A stretch of 64,000 nucleotides of DNA from positions 1 to 64,000 of the forward strand of contig CAYQLT010000010.1 of the NCBI GenBank assembly GCA_964418425.1, in the 5' to 3' direction. The position numbers and the translations under genes are program-made. The notes under the pieces are model-generated. The model ran no database searches and had not been told where the DNA came from. It saw nothing but the letters and a program-made list of their open reading frames with translations. Source of the stretch: CAYQLT01 sp964418425. Lineage in GTDB: Bacteria > Bacillota > Limnochordia > Limnochordales > Geochordaceae. This document shows, piece after piece, positions 24,375 to 33,706 of this stretch (position 1 is the first letter of the stretch; each line of letters begins with the position of its first letter).

Positions 24375-24979
24375 ACGGCCCTTCGCCCGGCTGGCCCGGG
24401 TCGGTGGAGCGGGTGGCCCAGGCCCTGCGGGTAGCCGGCCTGCCGACGGAGATCCGGCTCTTCGAGCAGCCAACCCGCACGGCCGAGCAGGCCGCCCGGG
24501 CCGTGGGCTGTGATGTGAGCCAGATCGTCAAAAGCCTGGTCTTCATGGTGGGCGAGCGCCCGGTGCTGGTGCTGTGTTCGGGGGCAAACCGGGTGGATAC
24601 GGCCCGGCTTGCGGCGTTGTGCGGGGGGCCAGTGCGGCGGGCGACGGCCGATGAGGCGCGCCGGGCGACAGGCTTCGCCATAGGGGGGATTCCCCCGCTC
24701 GGCCATGATCACCCGCTTGAGACCCTCATCGACGAGGAATTGCTGGCTCATCCGGTCGTTTGGGCGGCTGCCGGCTCCCCCAACGCCGTCTTTCCCGTGG
24801 CACCCGCCCGACTGGCGGAGGCCACCCGGGCCACCGTCGCCCGGCTGGCCGAGCCGCCGCGGGAACCTGCCGGCCAGCGACCGGGCCATCCGCCACGCAC
24901 TGCGGAGCACGAGCCCAGCCATGAGTCCAGGTGTCGAGCGGAGGTGGAGCCGGATGCCGCTGATGGGGGTGGAGTTTAG
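24371..24979 (+). CDS. YbaK/EbsC-type aminoacyl-tRNA deacylase
   Basis: The 202-residue protein has the YbaK/prolyl-tRNA deacylase fold at about 10-160. It includes AARAVGCDVSQIVKSLVFMV, with the conserved lysine of the active site, plus ATGFAIGGIPPLGH and the AGSPNAVFPVAPARL end strand. It removes mischarged amino acids from tRNA, commonly Cys or Ala from tRNA-Pro. The GTG at 24371 overlaps the HD-GYP stop (GTGA). The C-terminal 40 residues are low-complexity and run toward a region of lower GC, so the original end of the gene may have been altered. Confidence 0.85.
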   Translation: MNGPSPGWPGSVERVAQALRVAGLPTEIRLFEQPTRTAEQAARAVGCDVSQIVKSLVFMVGERPVLVLCSGANRVDTARLAALCGGPVRRATADEARRATGFAIGGIPPLGHDHPLETLIDEELLAHPVVWAAAGSPNAVFPVAPARLAEATRATVARLAEPPREPAGQRPGHPPRTAEHEPSHESRCRAEVEPDAADGGGV

Positions 24980-25271
24980 GACTCTCTCACCGGGTGTCCA
25001 ACAACGCCTGCACAGCGTTGTTTCTACCTTTTCCGAGAGTCTTGTCTTCTTTCTCATGACGAATGCACCGATCACACGACGCCTTGTTGACAGGATCTAC
25101 CATGATATGGATGCCTTTCTGGGAGGTTCTGCAACGGACAGGTTGGTCCTGGTTATAGAGTCATCTGGCGGCGATGCGCACGCAGCATACCAGCTCGGCA
25201 TGCTCTCTTGCCAGAGCAAGAGGTGGCGCTGGGTCGGCTGGCGGGCTTGTCCCAGCAGCTTTCCGTCATAG
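24954..25271 (+). pseudogene. Fragment of a ClpP/SDH-type serine protease-like gene
   Basis: The frame from ATG 24954 (GGAGGTGGAGCCGG upstream) gives about 105 residues. The stretch DRLVLVIESSGGDAHAAYQLGML resembles the oxyanion-loop strand of ClpP-fold proteins such as the serine dehydrogenase proteinase family (key residues ESSGGDxxAA). The frame then runs into basic nonsense and stops. A one-base shift near 25203 would continue the helix as LLARAR. The conserved region that should follow, carrying the catalytic serine, is not found. GC content (about 55%) is well below that of neighbouring genes, suggesting transfer followed by decay. Confidence 0.5.
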
Positions 25272-25587
25272 GGACGCTTCTGCCCGAGGACCTCACTCAG
25301 AGGAAGGACATTCCAGGAGAGGCGGAACGTTTGGTCGCTGCCGCGGCCGAGGAGGATGTGGTACCTTCTGGGCAGGAGGAGGCGAGGGGAAATGGTGAGC
25401 CGACCCAGCCGCCCGCCAATCCGGGCCCTGACGCGGAGCCTGTACCGGCACAACGACCCCGGCGTCAGCCGACACGTGCTCCCCATCGACCTCCAGAAGC
25501 TTCGCCTGACCTCGCGACTGATGGTTGATGGAGTGAAGCGGCAGCTCCTTGGACGCTTAGACCGGACTGAAGACTACTGATATCCCG
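25272..25587. other. Lower-GC remnant region up to an assembly gap
   Basis: A protein-like stretch lies at about 25386-25580 on the plus strand. It includes SLYRHNDPGVSRHVLPID followed by LQKLRLTSRLMVDGVKRQLL and a stop, in a different frame from the protease-like fragment before it. It could be the original C-terminus of the same broken gene or a separate fragment. I see no start codon with a ribosome-binding site and no recognisable family. The N run at 25588-25687 follows and, unlike the others, has no matching flanks, so real sequence is missing. Confidence 0.4.
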
Positions 25588-25687
25588 NNNNNNNNNNNNN
25601 NNNNNNNNNNNNNNNNNNNNNNNNNNNNNNNNNNNNNNNNNNNNNNNNNNNNNNNNNNNNNNNNNNNNNNNNNNNNNNNNNNNNNNN

Positions 25688-26606
25688 CCTCCAGGGGAAC
25701 CCCCCGTACCAGGCCGTGGCTCAGCCCCGCCACCATGCTGTCGCCCGCGCCGACAGGGTCTACCACCTGCACCTGCGGGGGTCGGGCCACCCACGCGCCG
25801 TCGCGGGTGACCGCGATCGCGCCGGCCGCACCCATGGAGACTACAGCCACCTCCACGCCCCGTGCCACCAAGCCCCGGGCGGCTTCAAGCACCCAGGAAG
25901 CGACCCCCTGCTCCCCCTGCTCGACCCCATCCGGGCCGGGCCGGCGCACCGAATCCCCCTCCCGGCGAGACGGCCGCCGCAGCAGGGGCGGTGCGGGGGC
26001 CTGAACCAGCTCCGGGCGGGAGCGGACGAGATCCGCCAGCTCGTGCTCGTTAGGCTTGACGAGGTGGGGACGGGCGGCCAGACCCTCGGCCAGGGCGGCG
26101 CCGCTCGTATCCAGGATGGTGAGGCATCCGGCCCTTGCCGCGTCCTGCAGCACCCTGCGATAGAAGTCGCGGGGCAGCGCCCGAGGCAGGCTACCGCTGC
26201 ATACCAGGGCGGACGCCCCGGCTGTCAGGTCGCCCAACAGGCGCTCGATGGCCTCCGCCTGGGTTGCGCCCAGCCGCAGGTCCCCTTCCTCGTTGACCAC
26301 CGTCGCCGTCCCGTCCCGGGGATCGACCACGATGGTGCAGGTGCGGGAGAGACCTTCCACCTCCACCAGGGTGGCCTCGATGCCCTCCTGCTCCAGCCCA
26401 TCCCGGATGAACCGACCGGACCAACCGGCCACCAGCCCCACCAGGTGAACAGCTTCGCCCAGCGCCCGCAGGGCCCGGGCCACGTTGACACCCTTGCCCC
26501 CGGGAACCACCAGGCTCGTCGAGGTGCGAAACACCCGGCCGGCGCGGAAGTTCTCCACCTCCAGCGTCCGATCCACAGCCAGGTTGGGGCCGAAGACCAC
26601 GATCAC
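25688..26606 (-). CDS. PfkB-family sugar kinase (1-phosphofructokinase type), 3' end lost in gap
   Basis: The visible 306 residues begin with MIVVFGPNLAVDRTLEV and include the substrate motif VVPGGKGVNVARALRALG. The ATP/anion-hole motif VDPVGAGDSMVAGLSHGL stands near the end, just before the N run. The N-terminal pattern resembles the FruK/LacC branch (1-phosphofructokinase, tagatose-6-phosphate kinase). A proline/arginine-rich insert at about 205-235 is unusual. The start is ATG 26606, 10 bases after the stop of the iron-sulfur gene, so it may be read with the formate dehydrogenase operon. About 20-40 C-terminal residues are missing. Confidence 0.8.
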
Positions 26607-26615
26607 CGCGTCGCA

Positions 26616-27575
26616 TCACCCGCAGCTGGCCCGCCCGCCGGCGGCGGCTGACCCGTCGGATACGCCGGGGTCGGTGGCCGGGCGGGCCATCGCCTCACCG
26701 GGGCGCACGTACGTCCACCCGAAGCGTCCCTTCACGCACAGGTAGCCCCGGGTGATGGGATCGTCGGCCGGCGCGCCAACCCGCACGATCCGGCCGTCCT
26801 GCAGGTGCAGCTCCAGGTTGCACCCCACCCCGCAAAACGGGCAGACGGTGCGCACCACCCGCTGGCGCCCCGGATCCCACAGCCCCTGCCTGCGAAGCTC
26901 GAACTGGGTGCGCACCACCAGGGCTTCGGTGGGGCAGACGGCCACGCAGTTGCCGCAGAACACGCAGGCGGAGCCCGGCAACGGCAGGTCAAAGCCCGGA
27001 TCCACGCGGGCTGCATAGCCTCGCTGGGCCACCGAGATGGCGAAGCTGTTTTGAACCTGTTCGCCGCAGACGGCCACGCACCGGTAGCAGAGGATACAGC
27101 GGTCCAGATCCCGCACATACAGCTCGTTGTCCAGCCGCGGGCCCCGGATGGACGCAGGCTCCCAGTCCGCAAGGCCTCTCCAGCGCTCGGGGCAAGACCC
27201 CAGGGCCGCCGCCAGGCGGGCCACCTCAGGGCTCAGATCCGTCTTCGCCGAGGACTCCAGAAGCTCCACCACCATGCGCCGGCTGGCCAGCACCCGCTCG
27301 CTGCGGGTGTGAACCGCCATCCCGGGCTCCGCCAGCCGCTGGCATGCGGGCACCAGCGCCCGTGAACCCTCCAGCTCCACCACGCAGACACGGCAGGCCC
27401 CGATGGGCCGCAGGGTCTCGTGGTAGCAGAGGGTGGGCACCTGTGCGCCCGCGGCCCGAGCCGCCTCAAGCAGCGTGGCTCCCCGGGCCACCCGGACGCT
27501 GCGCCCGTCCACCTGGAGCTGCACCGTGCTGTCCCCATGCGCCGGTTGCCCGTCGCCCTGCGCGGCCTGCATCAC
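26616..27575 (-). CDS. Formate dehydrogenase iron-sulfur subunit (separated N-terminal part of FdhA/NuoG type)
   Basis: This 319-residue protein has a [2Fe-2S] domain (Cys50, Cys61, Cys64, Cys78) and two [4Fe-4S] sites (Cys160/163/166/170 and Cys204/207/210/214). It then has the molybdenum-proximal [4Fe-4S] motif CPFCGVGC (245-252) with Cys280 and the conserved Lys282 of GYLCVKG. These normally form the first third of an NAD-linked formate dehydrogenase alpha subunit. Here the chain stops about 20 residues later and the catalytic part is a separate gene at 29735-31720. The His-Cys3 cluster expected between the [2Fe-2S] and the ferredoxin domain is missing. The start is GTG 27575 or the adjacent ATG, 62 bases after the NuoEF-type gene. 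Confidence 0.85.
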   Translation of the reverse strand: MMQAAQGDGQPAHGDSTVQLQVDGRSVRVARGATLLEAARAAGAQVPTLCYHETLRPIGACRVCVVELEGSRALVPACQRLAEPGMAVHTRSERVLASRRMVVELLESSAKTDLSPEVARLAAALGSCPERWRGLADWEPASIRGPRLDNELYVRDLDRCILCYRCVAVCGEQVQNSFAISVAQRGYAARVDPGFDLPLPGSACVFCGNCVAVCPTEALVVRTQFELRRQGLWDPGRQRVVRTVCPFCGVGCNLELHLQDGRIVRVGAPADDPITRGYLCVKGRFGWTYVRPGEAMARPATDPGVSDGSAAAGGRASCG

Positions 27576-27636
27576 CTTTTCCCCGACCCCTCCGTAGCTT
27601 GCCTGCGGCGGCGCATCCCCGCCCGGGCCGCAGCCT

Positions 27637-29508
27637 CTACGGTTGCCCGGGGCCGCTCACCGGCCTCCCGGCTTGCAGCCGAACCAGGCTGAGGATGGCG
27701 CTGGGGGCCAGTTGCCCGAGCCCGCAGATGGAGGCATCCCGCATGACCCGGGCGAGATCTTCCAGCATCGCCTGCATCCCGCCGTCCACCTGGCCGCCCC
27801 GCCGGCGGGCCTCCCGCACCCACTCCCACTGCCGTCGGGTACCCACCCGGCACGGCACGCACTGCCCGCAGGACTCATCGCGGAAAAACCGGGCGATGCG
27901 CTCGCCCACCTCCCACAGGTCGACGGTGTCGTCCAGCACCACCAGTGCTCCCGAGCCGACCGTGCCGCCGATGGCCGCCAGGGCCTCGAAGGCCAGCGGC
28001 CGGTCCAGCTCCCCCGGCGCAACAAAGGTGCCGGCCGCCCCCCCGCAGAGCACCGCGGCGATCTTCCGCCCTTCGGGCACACCGCCGGCCAGCTCCTCGA
28101 CGATGCGGCGAAGAGGAGTTCCAAAGGTGACCTCGTACACACCCGGGCGGCGCACGTGCCCGCTGACCGCCACCAGCTTGGTGCCCCGGGACCGCTGGGT
28201 TCCCAGAGATGCGTACCACGCCCCGCCCCGCTCCACAATAGGGGGCACGCAGGCCAGGGTCTCCACGTTGTGGATGACGGTGGGCCGGCCAAACAGCCCT
28301 GCCTGGGTTGGAAAGGGCGGCCGGGCCCTCGGTTCGCCCCGGAAGCCCTCGATGGAGTTGAACAGCGCCGTCTCTTCGCCGCAGACGTACGCGCCGGCGC
28401 CGGTTCGGATCTCCACGTCAAAGTTCAAATCCGAACCCAGGATGTGCCGGCCAAGGTATCCAGCAAGGCGCGCCTCCTCCACGGCCGAGCGCATGGTCCG
28501 CAGCGCGTCAGGGTATTCCCCCCGCAGGTATACGTAACCTTTCTCGGCCCCGGTCACCAACGCGGCGACGGTCATCCCCTCCAGGATCGCGAAGGGATCC
28601 TGCTCCAGAAGAAGGCGGTCCTTAAACGTCCCCGGCTCGCTCTCATCCGCGTTGCAGACCACGTAGCGAGGCGGTGGCTGCTCGGCGGCTCCCGCCCACT
28701 TGCGGGCGGCGGGAAAGGCCGCCCCGCCGCGCCCCACCAGCCCGGACGCCTCCACCTCTGCCAGGGTGGCGCGGGGCCCGATGGCAAGCGCCCGGCGCAG
28801 CCCTCCGTATCCCCCCGAACGCAGGTAGTCGTCCAGCGTCACGCAGGCGCGCTGGGTGACCCGGCGAACCAACAGCGGGGTTCCGGGGCCCAGGCACCCC
28901 ACCGCCGTCGGCGCCGCGGCCGATGGTCCCCGGGCGATCCGTTCGGCCAGTTCTGCAGCCGGCAAGCGCCGGGCTTCCTGCAGCCACGCCGCCAGGGGCC
29001 CTTCGCCCACCTGGAGCCACACCCGATCACCCGCCAGCACCGCCGGCCCCCGGTCGCACTGCCCCAGGCAGGGGGACGGCGCCCACCCCAGCGCGGCGCC
29101 TTGCGCCTGCCGGCGGTCGGCTGTGGCCGCATGCTCGGGCGGGCCCAACTCCCGGGCGAGACACTGCAGCAGGCGGCCCGACCCTAAAAGCGTGCACACC
29201 ACGTCGTCGCAGACGTGCAGCGTCCACCGCGGGCCCGGATGAGTGCGCAGCAGACTGTAGAAGCTGGCGACGCCGTAGGCATCGGCCAGCGCCACCCCCA
29301 GCTCCCGGCAGACGGCGGCCAGGGCCGGGTAAGCGATCCAGCCGCGAGCGGCCTGCAGCGCCTGCAGTGCCGGCAACAGCAGATCCCGCCGCCCCCGCCG
29401 CCGCTCGGGCGGCAGCTGCCCCCAGACGGAGGCCAGGGCAGCCGCCTCCTCGGGCTCCAGGGCCGCCACGGCCTCAAGGCGCTCCACCTCGCCGCCGGAA
29501 GGCGCCAT
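27637..29508 (-). CDS. Fused NuoE-NuoF-type subunit of NAD-dependent formate dehydrogenase
   Basis: The 623-residue protein joins a NuoE-like thioredoxin-fold [2Fe-2S] domain (about 10-190; Cys100, Cys105, Cys147, Cys151) to a NuoF-like domain. The latter has the FMN loop GRGGAAFP (259-266), NADESEPGTFKDR and a [4Fe-4S] site (Cys547, Cys550, Cys553, Cys595). It transfers electrons between the iron-sulfur chain and NAD(P). The fusion of the two subunits into one chain is seen in some formate dehydrogenases and hydrogenases. The ATG at 29508 lies at the edge of an N run that is an unmerged 55-bp overlap. Removing the duplicated copy leaves the start in place, about 70 bases after the catalytic-subunit gene. 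Confidence 0.88.
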   Translation of the reverse strand: MAPSGGEVERLEAVAALEPEEAAALASVWGQLPPERRRGRRDLLLPALQALQAARGWIAYPALAAVCRELGVALADAYGVASFYSLLRTHPGPRWTLHVCDDVVCTLLGSGRLLQCLARELGPPEHAATADRRQAQGAALGWAPSPCLGQCDRGPAVLAGDRVWLQVGEGPLAAWLQEARRLPAAELAERIARGPSAAAPTAVGCLGPGTPLLVRRVTQRACVTLDDYLRSGGYGGLRRALAIGPRATLAEVEASGLVGRGGAAFPAARKWAGAAEQPPPRYVVCNADESEPGTFKDRLLLEQDPFAILEGMTVAALVTGAEKGYVYLRGEYPDALRTMRSAVEEARLAGYLGRHILGSDLNFDVEIRTGAGAYVCGEETALFNSIEGFRGEPRARPPFPTQAGLFGRPTVIHNVETLACVPPIVERGGAWYASLGTQRSRGTKLVAVSGHVRRPGVYEVTFGTPLRRIVEELAGGVPEGRKIAAVLCGGAAGTFVAPGELDRPLAFEALAAIGGTVGSGALVVLDDTVDLWEVGERIARFFRDESCGQCVPCRVGTRRQWEWVREARRRGGQVDGGMQAMLEDLARVMRDASICGLGQLAPSAILSLVRLQAGRPVSGPGQP

Positions 29509-29665
29509 GTNNNNNNNNNNNNNNNNNNNNNNNNNNNNNNNNNNNNNNNNNNNNNNNNNNNNNNNNNNNNNNNNNNNNNNNNNNNNNNNNNNNNNNNNNN
29601 NNNNNNNNNNTCCAGGGCCGCCACGGCCTCAAGGCGCTCCACCTCGCCGCCGGAAGGCGCCATGT
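29456..29665. repeat. Artificial gap: identical 55-bp flanks (29456-29510 and 29611-29665)
   Basis: The 55 bases before the 100-N run are identical to the 55 bases after it. This is an unmerged contig overlap and not a biological repeat. Deleting one copy plus the Ns (155 bases) restores contiguous sequence at the start of the NuoEF-type gene. Confidence 0.9.
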
Positions 29666-29734
29666 GTTCGTGGACCGCGCTCGGACCGGCCGCCGGCCGG
29701 CCGGCCTGCCCTCCGCCTGCTGACGGCCGCAACC

Positions 29735-31720
29735 TCACGCCGCCCCCTCCCGGCTTTCGGGCTCGGCCGCCCGGGGTTGACAGGTGGCCTCCAGCGGTTC
29801 CACCCGCACGGCGGCCGCCTTGAACTCGGCCGTCCCTGAACGGGGATCCGCCGCGTCGATGGTGAGGAGATTGGTGGCTGCCTGCTCCGGGAAGTGCAGG
29901 GTCATGAAGCACACCCCCCGGGGTACGCTGTTTTCCACAGCCGCCTCGGCCACCACCCGCCCCCGCCGGGAGCTGACCGCCACCGGCATGCCGGCGATCA
30001 CCCCCAGGCGGGCCGCATCCTCGGGATGCAGCACCACACGCTCCTTCTGTGGCGTGGGGGAAGGGTACAGGGCGGTCTGGACACCCGTGTTGAAGAACTC
30101 CAGCTTGCGCCCTGTGGTGAGCAAGAGCGGGTAATCCGCATCGGGCTGCTCCACCGGCGGCTCGTACTCCACCGGGTGGAAGGGCGCCCTGGGGCCCTCG
30201 ATCGGCCGCTTCCACAGGCGCGCGTGCAAAAACGTCTCACCCGGGTGATCTTCCGAGGGGCACGGCCACTGGATCCCGCCCAGCTCCTCCAGCCGCCGGT
30301 AGGACATCCCCCGGTGGATGGGCGAAAGTTGCCGGACCTCCTCCCAGACCGCCTCCGCCCCGCTGTAGCGCCACAGCCGTCCCATCCGGTTGGCCATCGC
30401 CTGCAGGATCCAGATGTCGTCCCGGGCCTCCCCGGGCGGATCCAGCGCCTTGCGGCAGCGCTGCACCCGCCGCTCGCTGCTGGTCACGGTGCCCTCGGTC
30501 TCGCACCAGGCGGCCGCAGCCGGCAGCACCACGTCCGCCAGCTCGCCGGTGGCCGTGAGGAAGATGTCCTGCACCACCAAAAACTCCAGGCTCTCAAACA
30601 GCCGCCGCACCCGCCCGCTGTTGGCCTCCGAGCGAACGGGGTTTTCCCCCACCACGTACATCCCGCGCAGCACGCCCTCTTCGATGGCCTGCAGCATCGC
30701 CGTCTGGTGCCATCCGGCCCGGGGCGGGATGCGGCACTGCCAGGCTTCCTCAAACCGCCGCCGCACCTGCGGGTCCTCCACGTCCTGGAAGCCGGCCAGC
30801 CGATGGGGGAGAGCCCCCATGTCCCCGCCGCCCTGGACGTTGTTCTGGCCCCGCAGCGGGTTGAGCCCGGACCCGTAACGGCCCACGTGGCCGGTGAGCA
30901 GGGCCAGGTTGATGAGGCTGAAGACGTTGTGCACCGCGTTGTGGTGCTCGGTGATGCCCAGAGTCCAGCAGATCATGGCCCTCGGCGCGGTGGCGTACCA
31001 GCGGGCCACCTCGGCGATGGTGGCGGCCGGTACGCCGGTGATGGCTTCGGCCCGCTCCAGGGTGTACGCCTCGACCCCCCTGCGGTACGCCTCAAACCCC
31101 GTGGTGGCCTCCCGCACGAACTCCTGATGCCACAGACCCTCCTCGATGATGACCCGGCCTATCGCGTTGGCCAGGGCGATGTCGGCCCCCACCCGCACGG
31201 GAAGCCACCGGTGGGCGAACGCCACGCTGGAGGTGCGCCGGGGGTCGATGACCACCAGCCGGGCGCCCCGCCGAACCGCCTTCAGCATGTGCAGGAACAT
31301 CACCGGGTGGGTCTCCCGGGCGTTGGAGCCCCACAGGAGGATGAGATCCGTCTCCTCCATCTCCCGGTAGGAGCTTGTGCCCCCGCCTGCTCCGAATACG
31401 GCCGCCAGACCGGCGACGCTGGGCGCGTGTCAGGTACGGTTGCAGCTGTCGATGTGGTTGGAACCCATCACCTGCCGGGTGAACTTGCTGGCCAGGAAGT
31501 TGAGCTCGTTGGTGGCCTTGGAGGAGCTGAAAAACCCGAACCCGTCCCCGCCGTAGCGCTCCCGGATGGCCAAAAGCCCCGACGCCGCCCGATCCAGCGC
31601 CTCCTCCCAGCTGGCCCGCACCAGTCGCCCGTCACGGCGCACCAGGGGGTAGGTAAGCCGCTCGTGGGGCCCCGGCAGGCCGTTGCCCGCCCGGCCGCCC
31701 CCTGCACCCGCCATCGCCAT
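29735..31720 (-). CDS. fdhA: Selenocysteine-containing formate dehydrogenase catalytic subunit (Mo/W-bisPGD)
   Basis: Reading through the in-frame TGA at 31430-31432 gives a 661-residue subunit with selenocysteine at 97. Before it is NELNFLASKFTRQVMG, ending SCNRT; after it is HAPSVAGLAAVFGAGGGTSSYREMEETDLILLWGSN in one frame (key motif Sec-H-APSVAGL). This is the active site of Sec-type formate dehydrogenases, with the catalytic histidine directly after Sec. Further family motifs are the pterin-binding HNAVHNVFSLINLALL, GQNNVQGGGDMG and TGRKLEFFNTG. A SECIS-like hairpin follows the TGA. The start is ATG 31720 after CGGGAGGTGG. The Fe-S N-terminal part is on a separate gene. It oxidises formate or reduces CO2. 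A gene caller would split this ORF at the TGA. Confidence 0.9.
31401..31432 (-). promoter_or_regulatory. UGA selenocysteine codon and bacterial SECIS-like hairpin
   Basis: Downstream of the TGA (31430-31432) the transcript can form a six-pair stem, GUCGCC (31417-31412) with GGCGGC (31406-31401), closed by the loop GGUCU. The loop GGU begins 19 bases after the UGA, the same distance as I recall for E. coli fdhF, and the loop residues match the SelB-binding pattern. All stem positions pair, with one G-U. Confidence 0.8.
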
Positions 31721-31778
31721 CGGCCAAGCCACCTCCCGGTAGGCCCTCCCGGAAGGGCCGAAGACACCGGTTGCAAGA

Positions 31779-31787
31779 ATCATATCA
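31779..31787 (-). promoter_or_regulatory. Extended -10 promoter candidate for the fdh operon
   Basis: On the minus strand TGATATGAT matches the extended -10 pattern TGnTATnAT and lies about 58 bases upstream of the fdhA start. No good -35 hexamer is visible, which extended -10 promoters do not need. It sits in an unusually A/T-rich spot between the divergent fdhA and FGGY kinase genes. Confidence 0.4.
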
Positions 31788-31982
31788 CAGCACCCGCGCT
31801 CTTCGCTGACAGCGAGCCGACCGTCCTGGAGCGGGCCGAGCGGCACGGCCGCGCAGGCCGGCGGGTCGGGCCGCAGGGCGGCGCAGGCTCCGGGCAGGCG
31901 GCGGGGCGGCGCAGCCCGGCGGGGGACAGATCCCCGGGCGTCGCGTGCTGTCGGCGCCGTGGCGGAGAGGGGAGCGACGGCG

Positions 31983-33706
31983 GTGGCGAGTCCCGCCTGG
32001 CTTGTGGGCATCGACGTGGGAACCACCAACTGGAAGGTGGCCNNNNNNNNNNNNNNNNNNNNNNNNNNNNNNNNNNNNNNNNNNNNNNNNNNNNNNNNNN
32101 NNNNNNNNNNNNNNNNNNNNNNNNNNNNNNNNNNNNNNNNNNGAGTCCCGCCTGGCTTGTGGGCATCGACGTGGGAACCACCAACTGGAAGGTGGCCGCG
32201 TACGACGAGGACGGCCGGGAGCTGGCCGTTTACCGCCAGCCGGCTGCAGTCCACACCGAGCCGGGAGGCAGGGCCTACTATGACCCGCAGGAGATATGGC
32301 AGGCGGTCTCGACCGGGCTCGCCCGGGTGGTTCAGGAGCTGGGCGGGCCGTCCCGGGCCCGCAGGGTGGTCGGGGTGGCGGCCACCTCCATGGGCGAGGC
32401 CGGGGTTTTGCTGGATGGCGCCGGCCAGCCCCTCTACCCCGCCATCGCATGGTTCGACCCCCGCACCCACGAACAGCTGGAGTTCTGGAAAACGCATGCG
32501 GATCCCTACCGCATTTACGAGATCACAGGCTTCCCCCTGCAGTACATTCCCTCCCTGAACAAGATGATGTGGCTCGCCCGCCACGAGCCCGAGCGCTTCC
32601 AGCGGGCCCGGCGGTGGCTGTGCCTGGCGGATTACGTGGCGTTTCGGCTCTCCGGGGAGCAGGCCATGGATCCCAACCTCGCCTCGCGCACCATGGCCTT
32701 CGACATCGTCCGGCGGCAATGGTCGGGCGAACTCCTGGAGCGGGCCGGCATCGACCCGGCCCTGTTGCCGCCGGTGCTGGGGTGCGGCACGCGCCTGGGC
32801 CGGCTGCGACAGGAGGTGGCCGAGGCCACAGGGCTCCCGCCCACCGCTGCGGTGGCCGTGGGGGGCCAGGACCACTGGTGCGGGGCGCTGGCCGCCGGCG
32901 TGGTGCGTCCGGGCGACGTGCTGGACTCCACGGGTACGGCAGAGGCGCTCATCCTGGTGGTGGAGCGCCCCACGCTGAGCCGCCAGGCGTTTGACGCCGG
33001 GCTCGCCAGCGGGTGCCACACGGTGGAGGGGCTGTATTACGTGCTCGGGGGGCTGCAGACCGCGGGCGGAGCCATCGAGTGGGTGCGGGAGGCGATCGGG
33101 CAGCCGGAGCAGGAGGCGGCACGGCAGGCAGGGGAGGGGGCGGAGGGAGTCTACCGCCGGCTGATGGAGACCGCTTCCCGGGCTCCTTGCGGCAGCGGCG
33201 GGCTTTTGTTCTTGCCGCACCTGCGCGGGTGTGTGAACCCCCCCGACGCACTCTCCAAGGGTGCCTGGGTGGGGCTGCGGCCCTTCCACGGCCGTGCGGA
33301 GATGCTCCGGGCCGTCGTGGAAGGGCTGGCCTACGAGTTCGCCGAGGCCGTCCAACGCCTGGCGGGGCTTTCGGGCTCGGCGGTTCGGCGGGTGGCCGCC
33401 ATCGGGGGCGGCACCCGAAACGAGCTGTGGCTTCAGCTCAAGGCGGATGTGAGCGGCCTGCCCCTGGAGGTGGCGGCCGCCCAGGAGGCCACCACCCTGG
33501 GGGCGGCCGTTCTGGCGGGCGTGGGCGCGGGGGTCTACCGGGATGCGGTGGAAGGGGCTGTCCGGGTCCACCGGGTGGCGCGCACGGTGGAGCCCCGGGC
33601 GGAGTTCACCGAGCGGTACCGCCCCCTGCGGGAGGCCTACCGGGCTCTATACCCGGCTCTGGCGGCACTTCACGCCCGCCTGGAGGCCCTATCGGGCTCC
33701 CGATGA
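31983..33706 (+). CDS. FGGY-family carbohydrate kinase (xylulokinase-like), interrupted by an artificial gap
   Basis: After removal of the duplicated 55 bases and 100 Ns (155 bases), the gene is one frame of 522 residues. It starts ASPAWLVGIDVGTTNWKVAAY, with the phosphate-binding DVGTTNWK, and continues with AIAWFDPRTHEQ, VGGQDHWCGALAAG and the adenosine motif AIGGGTRNELWLQLKADV. It phosphorylates a sugar or polyol; xylulose, gluconate and related substrates cannot be told apart. The start is GTG 31983 after GGAGAGGGGAG. It diverges from fdhA. Its stop overlaps the convergent zincin-like gene by 18 bases. Confidence 0.83.
31988..32197. repeat. Artificial gap: identical 55-bp flanks (31988-32042 and 32143-32197)
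   Basis: The 55 bases on each side of the N run are identical, encoding the N-terminus of the FGGY kinase twice. Merging them restores its reading frame, which shows that the copy is an assembly artefact. Confidence 0.92.

Noticed and set aside
31430..31432. TGA as a sign of a pseudogene in the formate dehydrogenase
   Set aside because: The TGA falls at the exact selenocysteine position, the flanking residues are conserved on both sides, and a SECIS-like hairpin follows.
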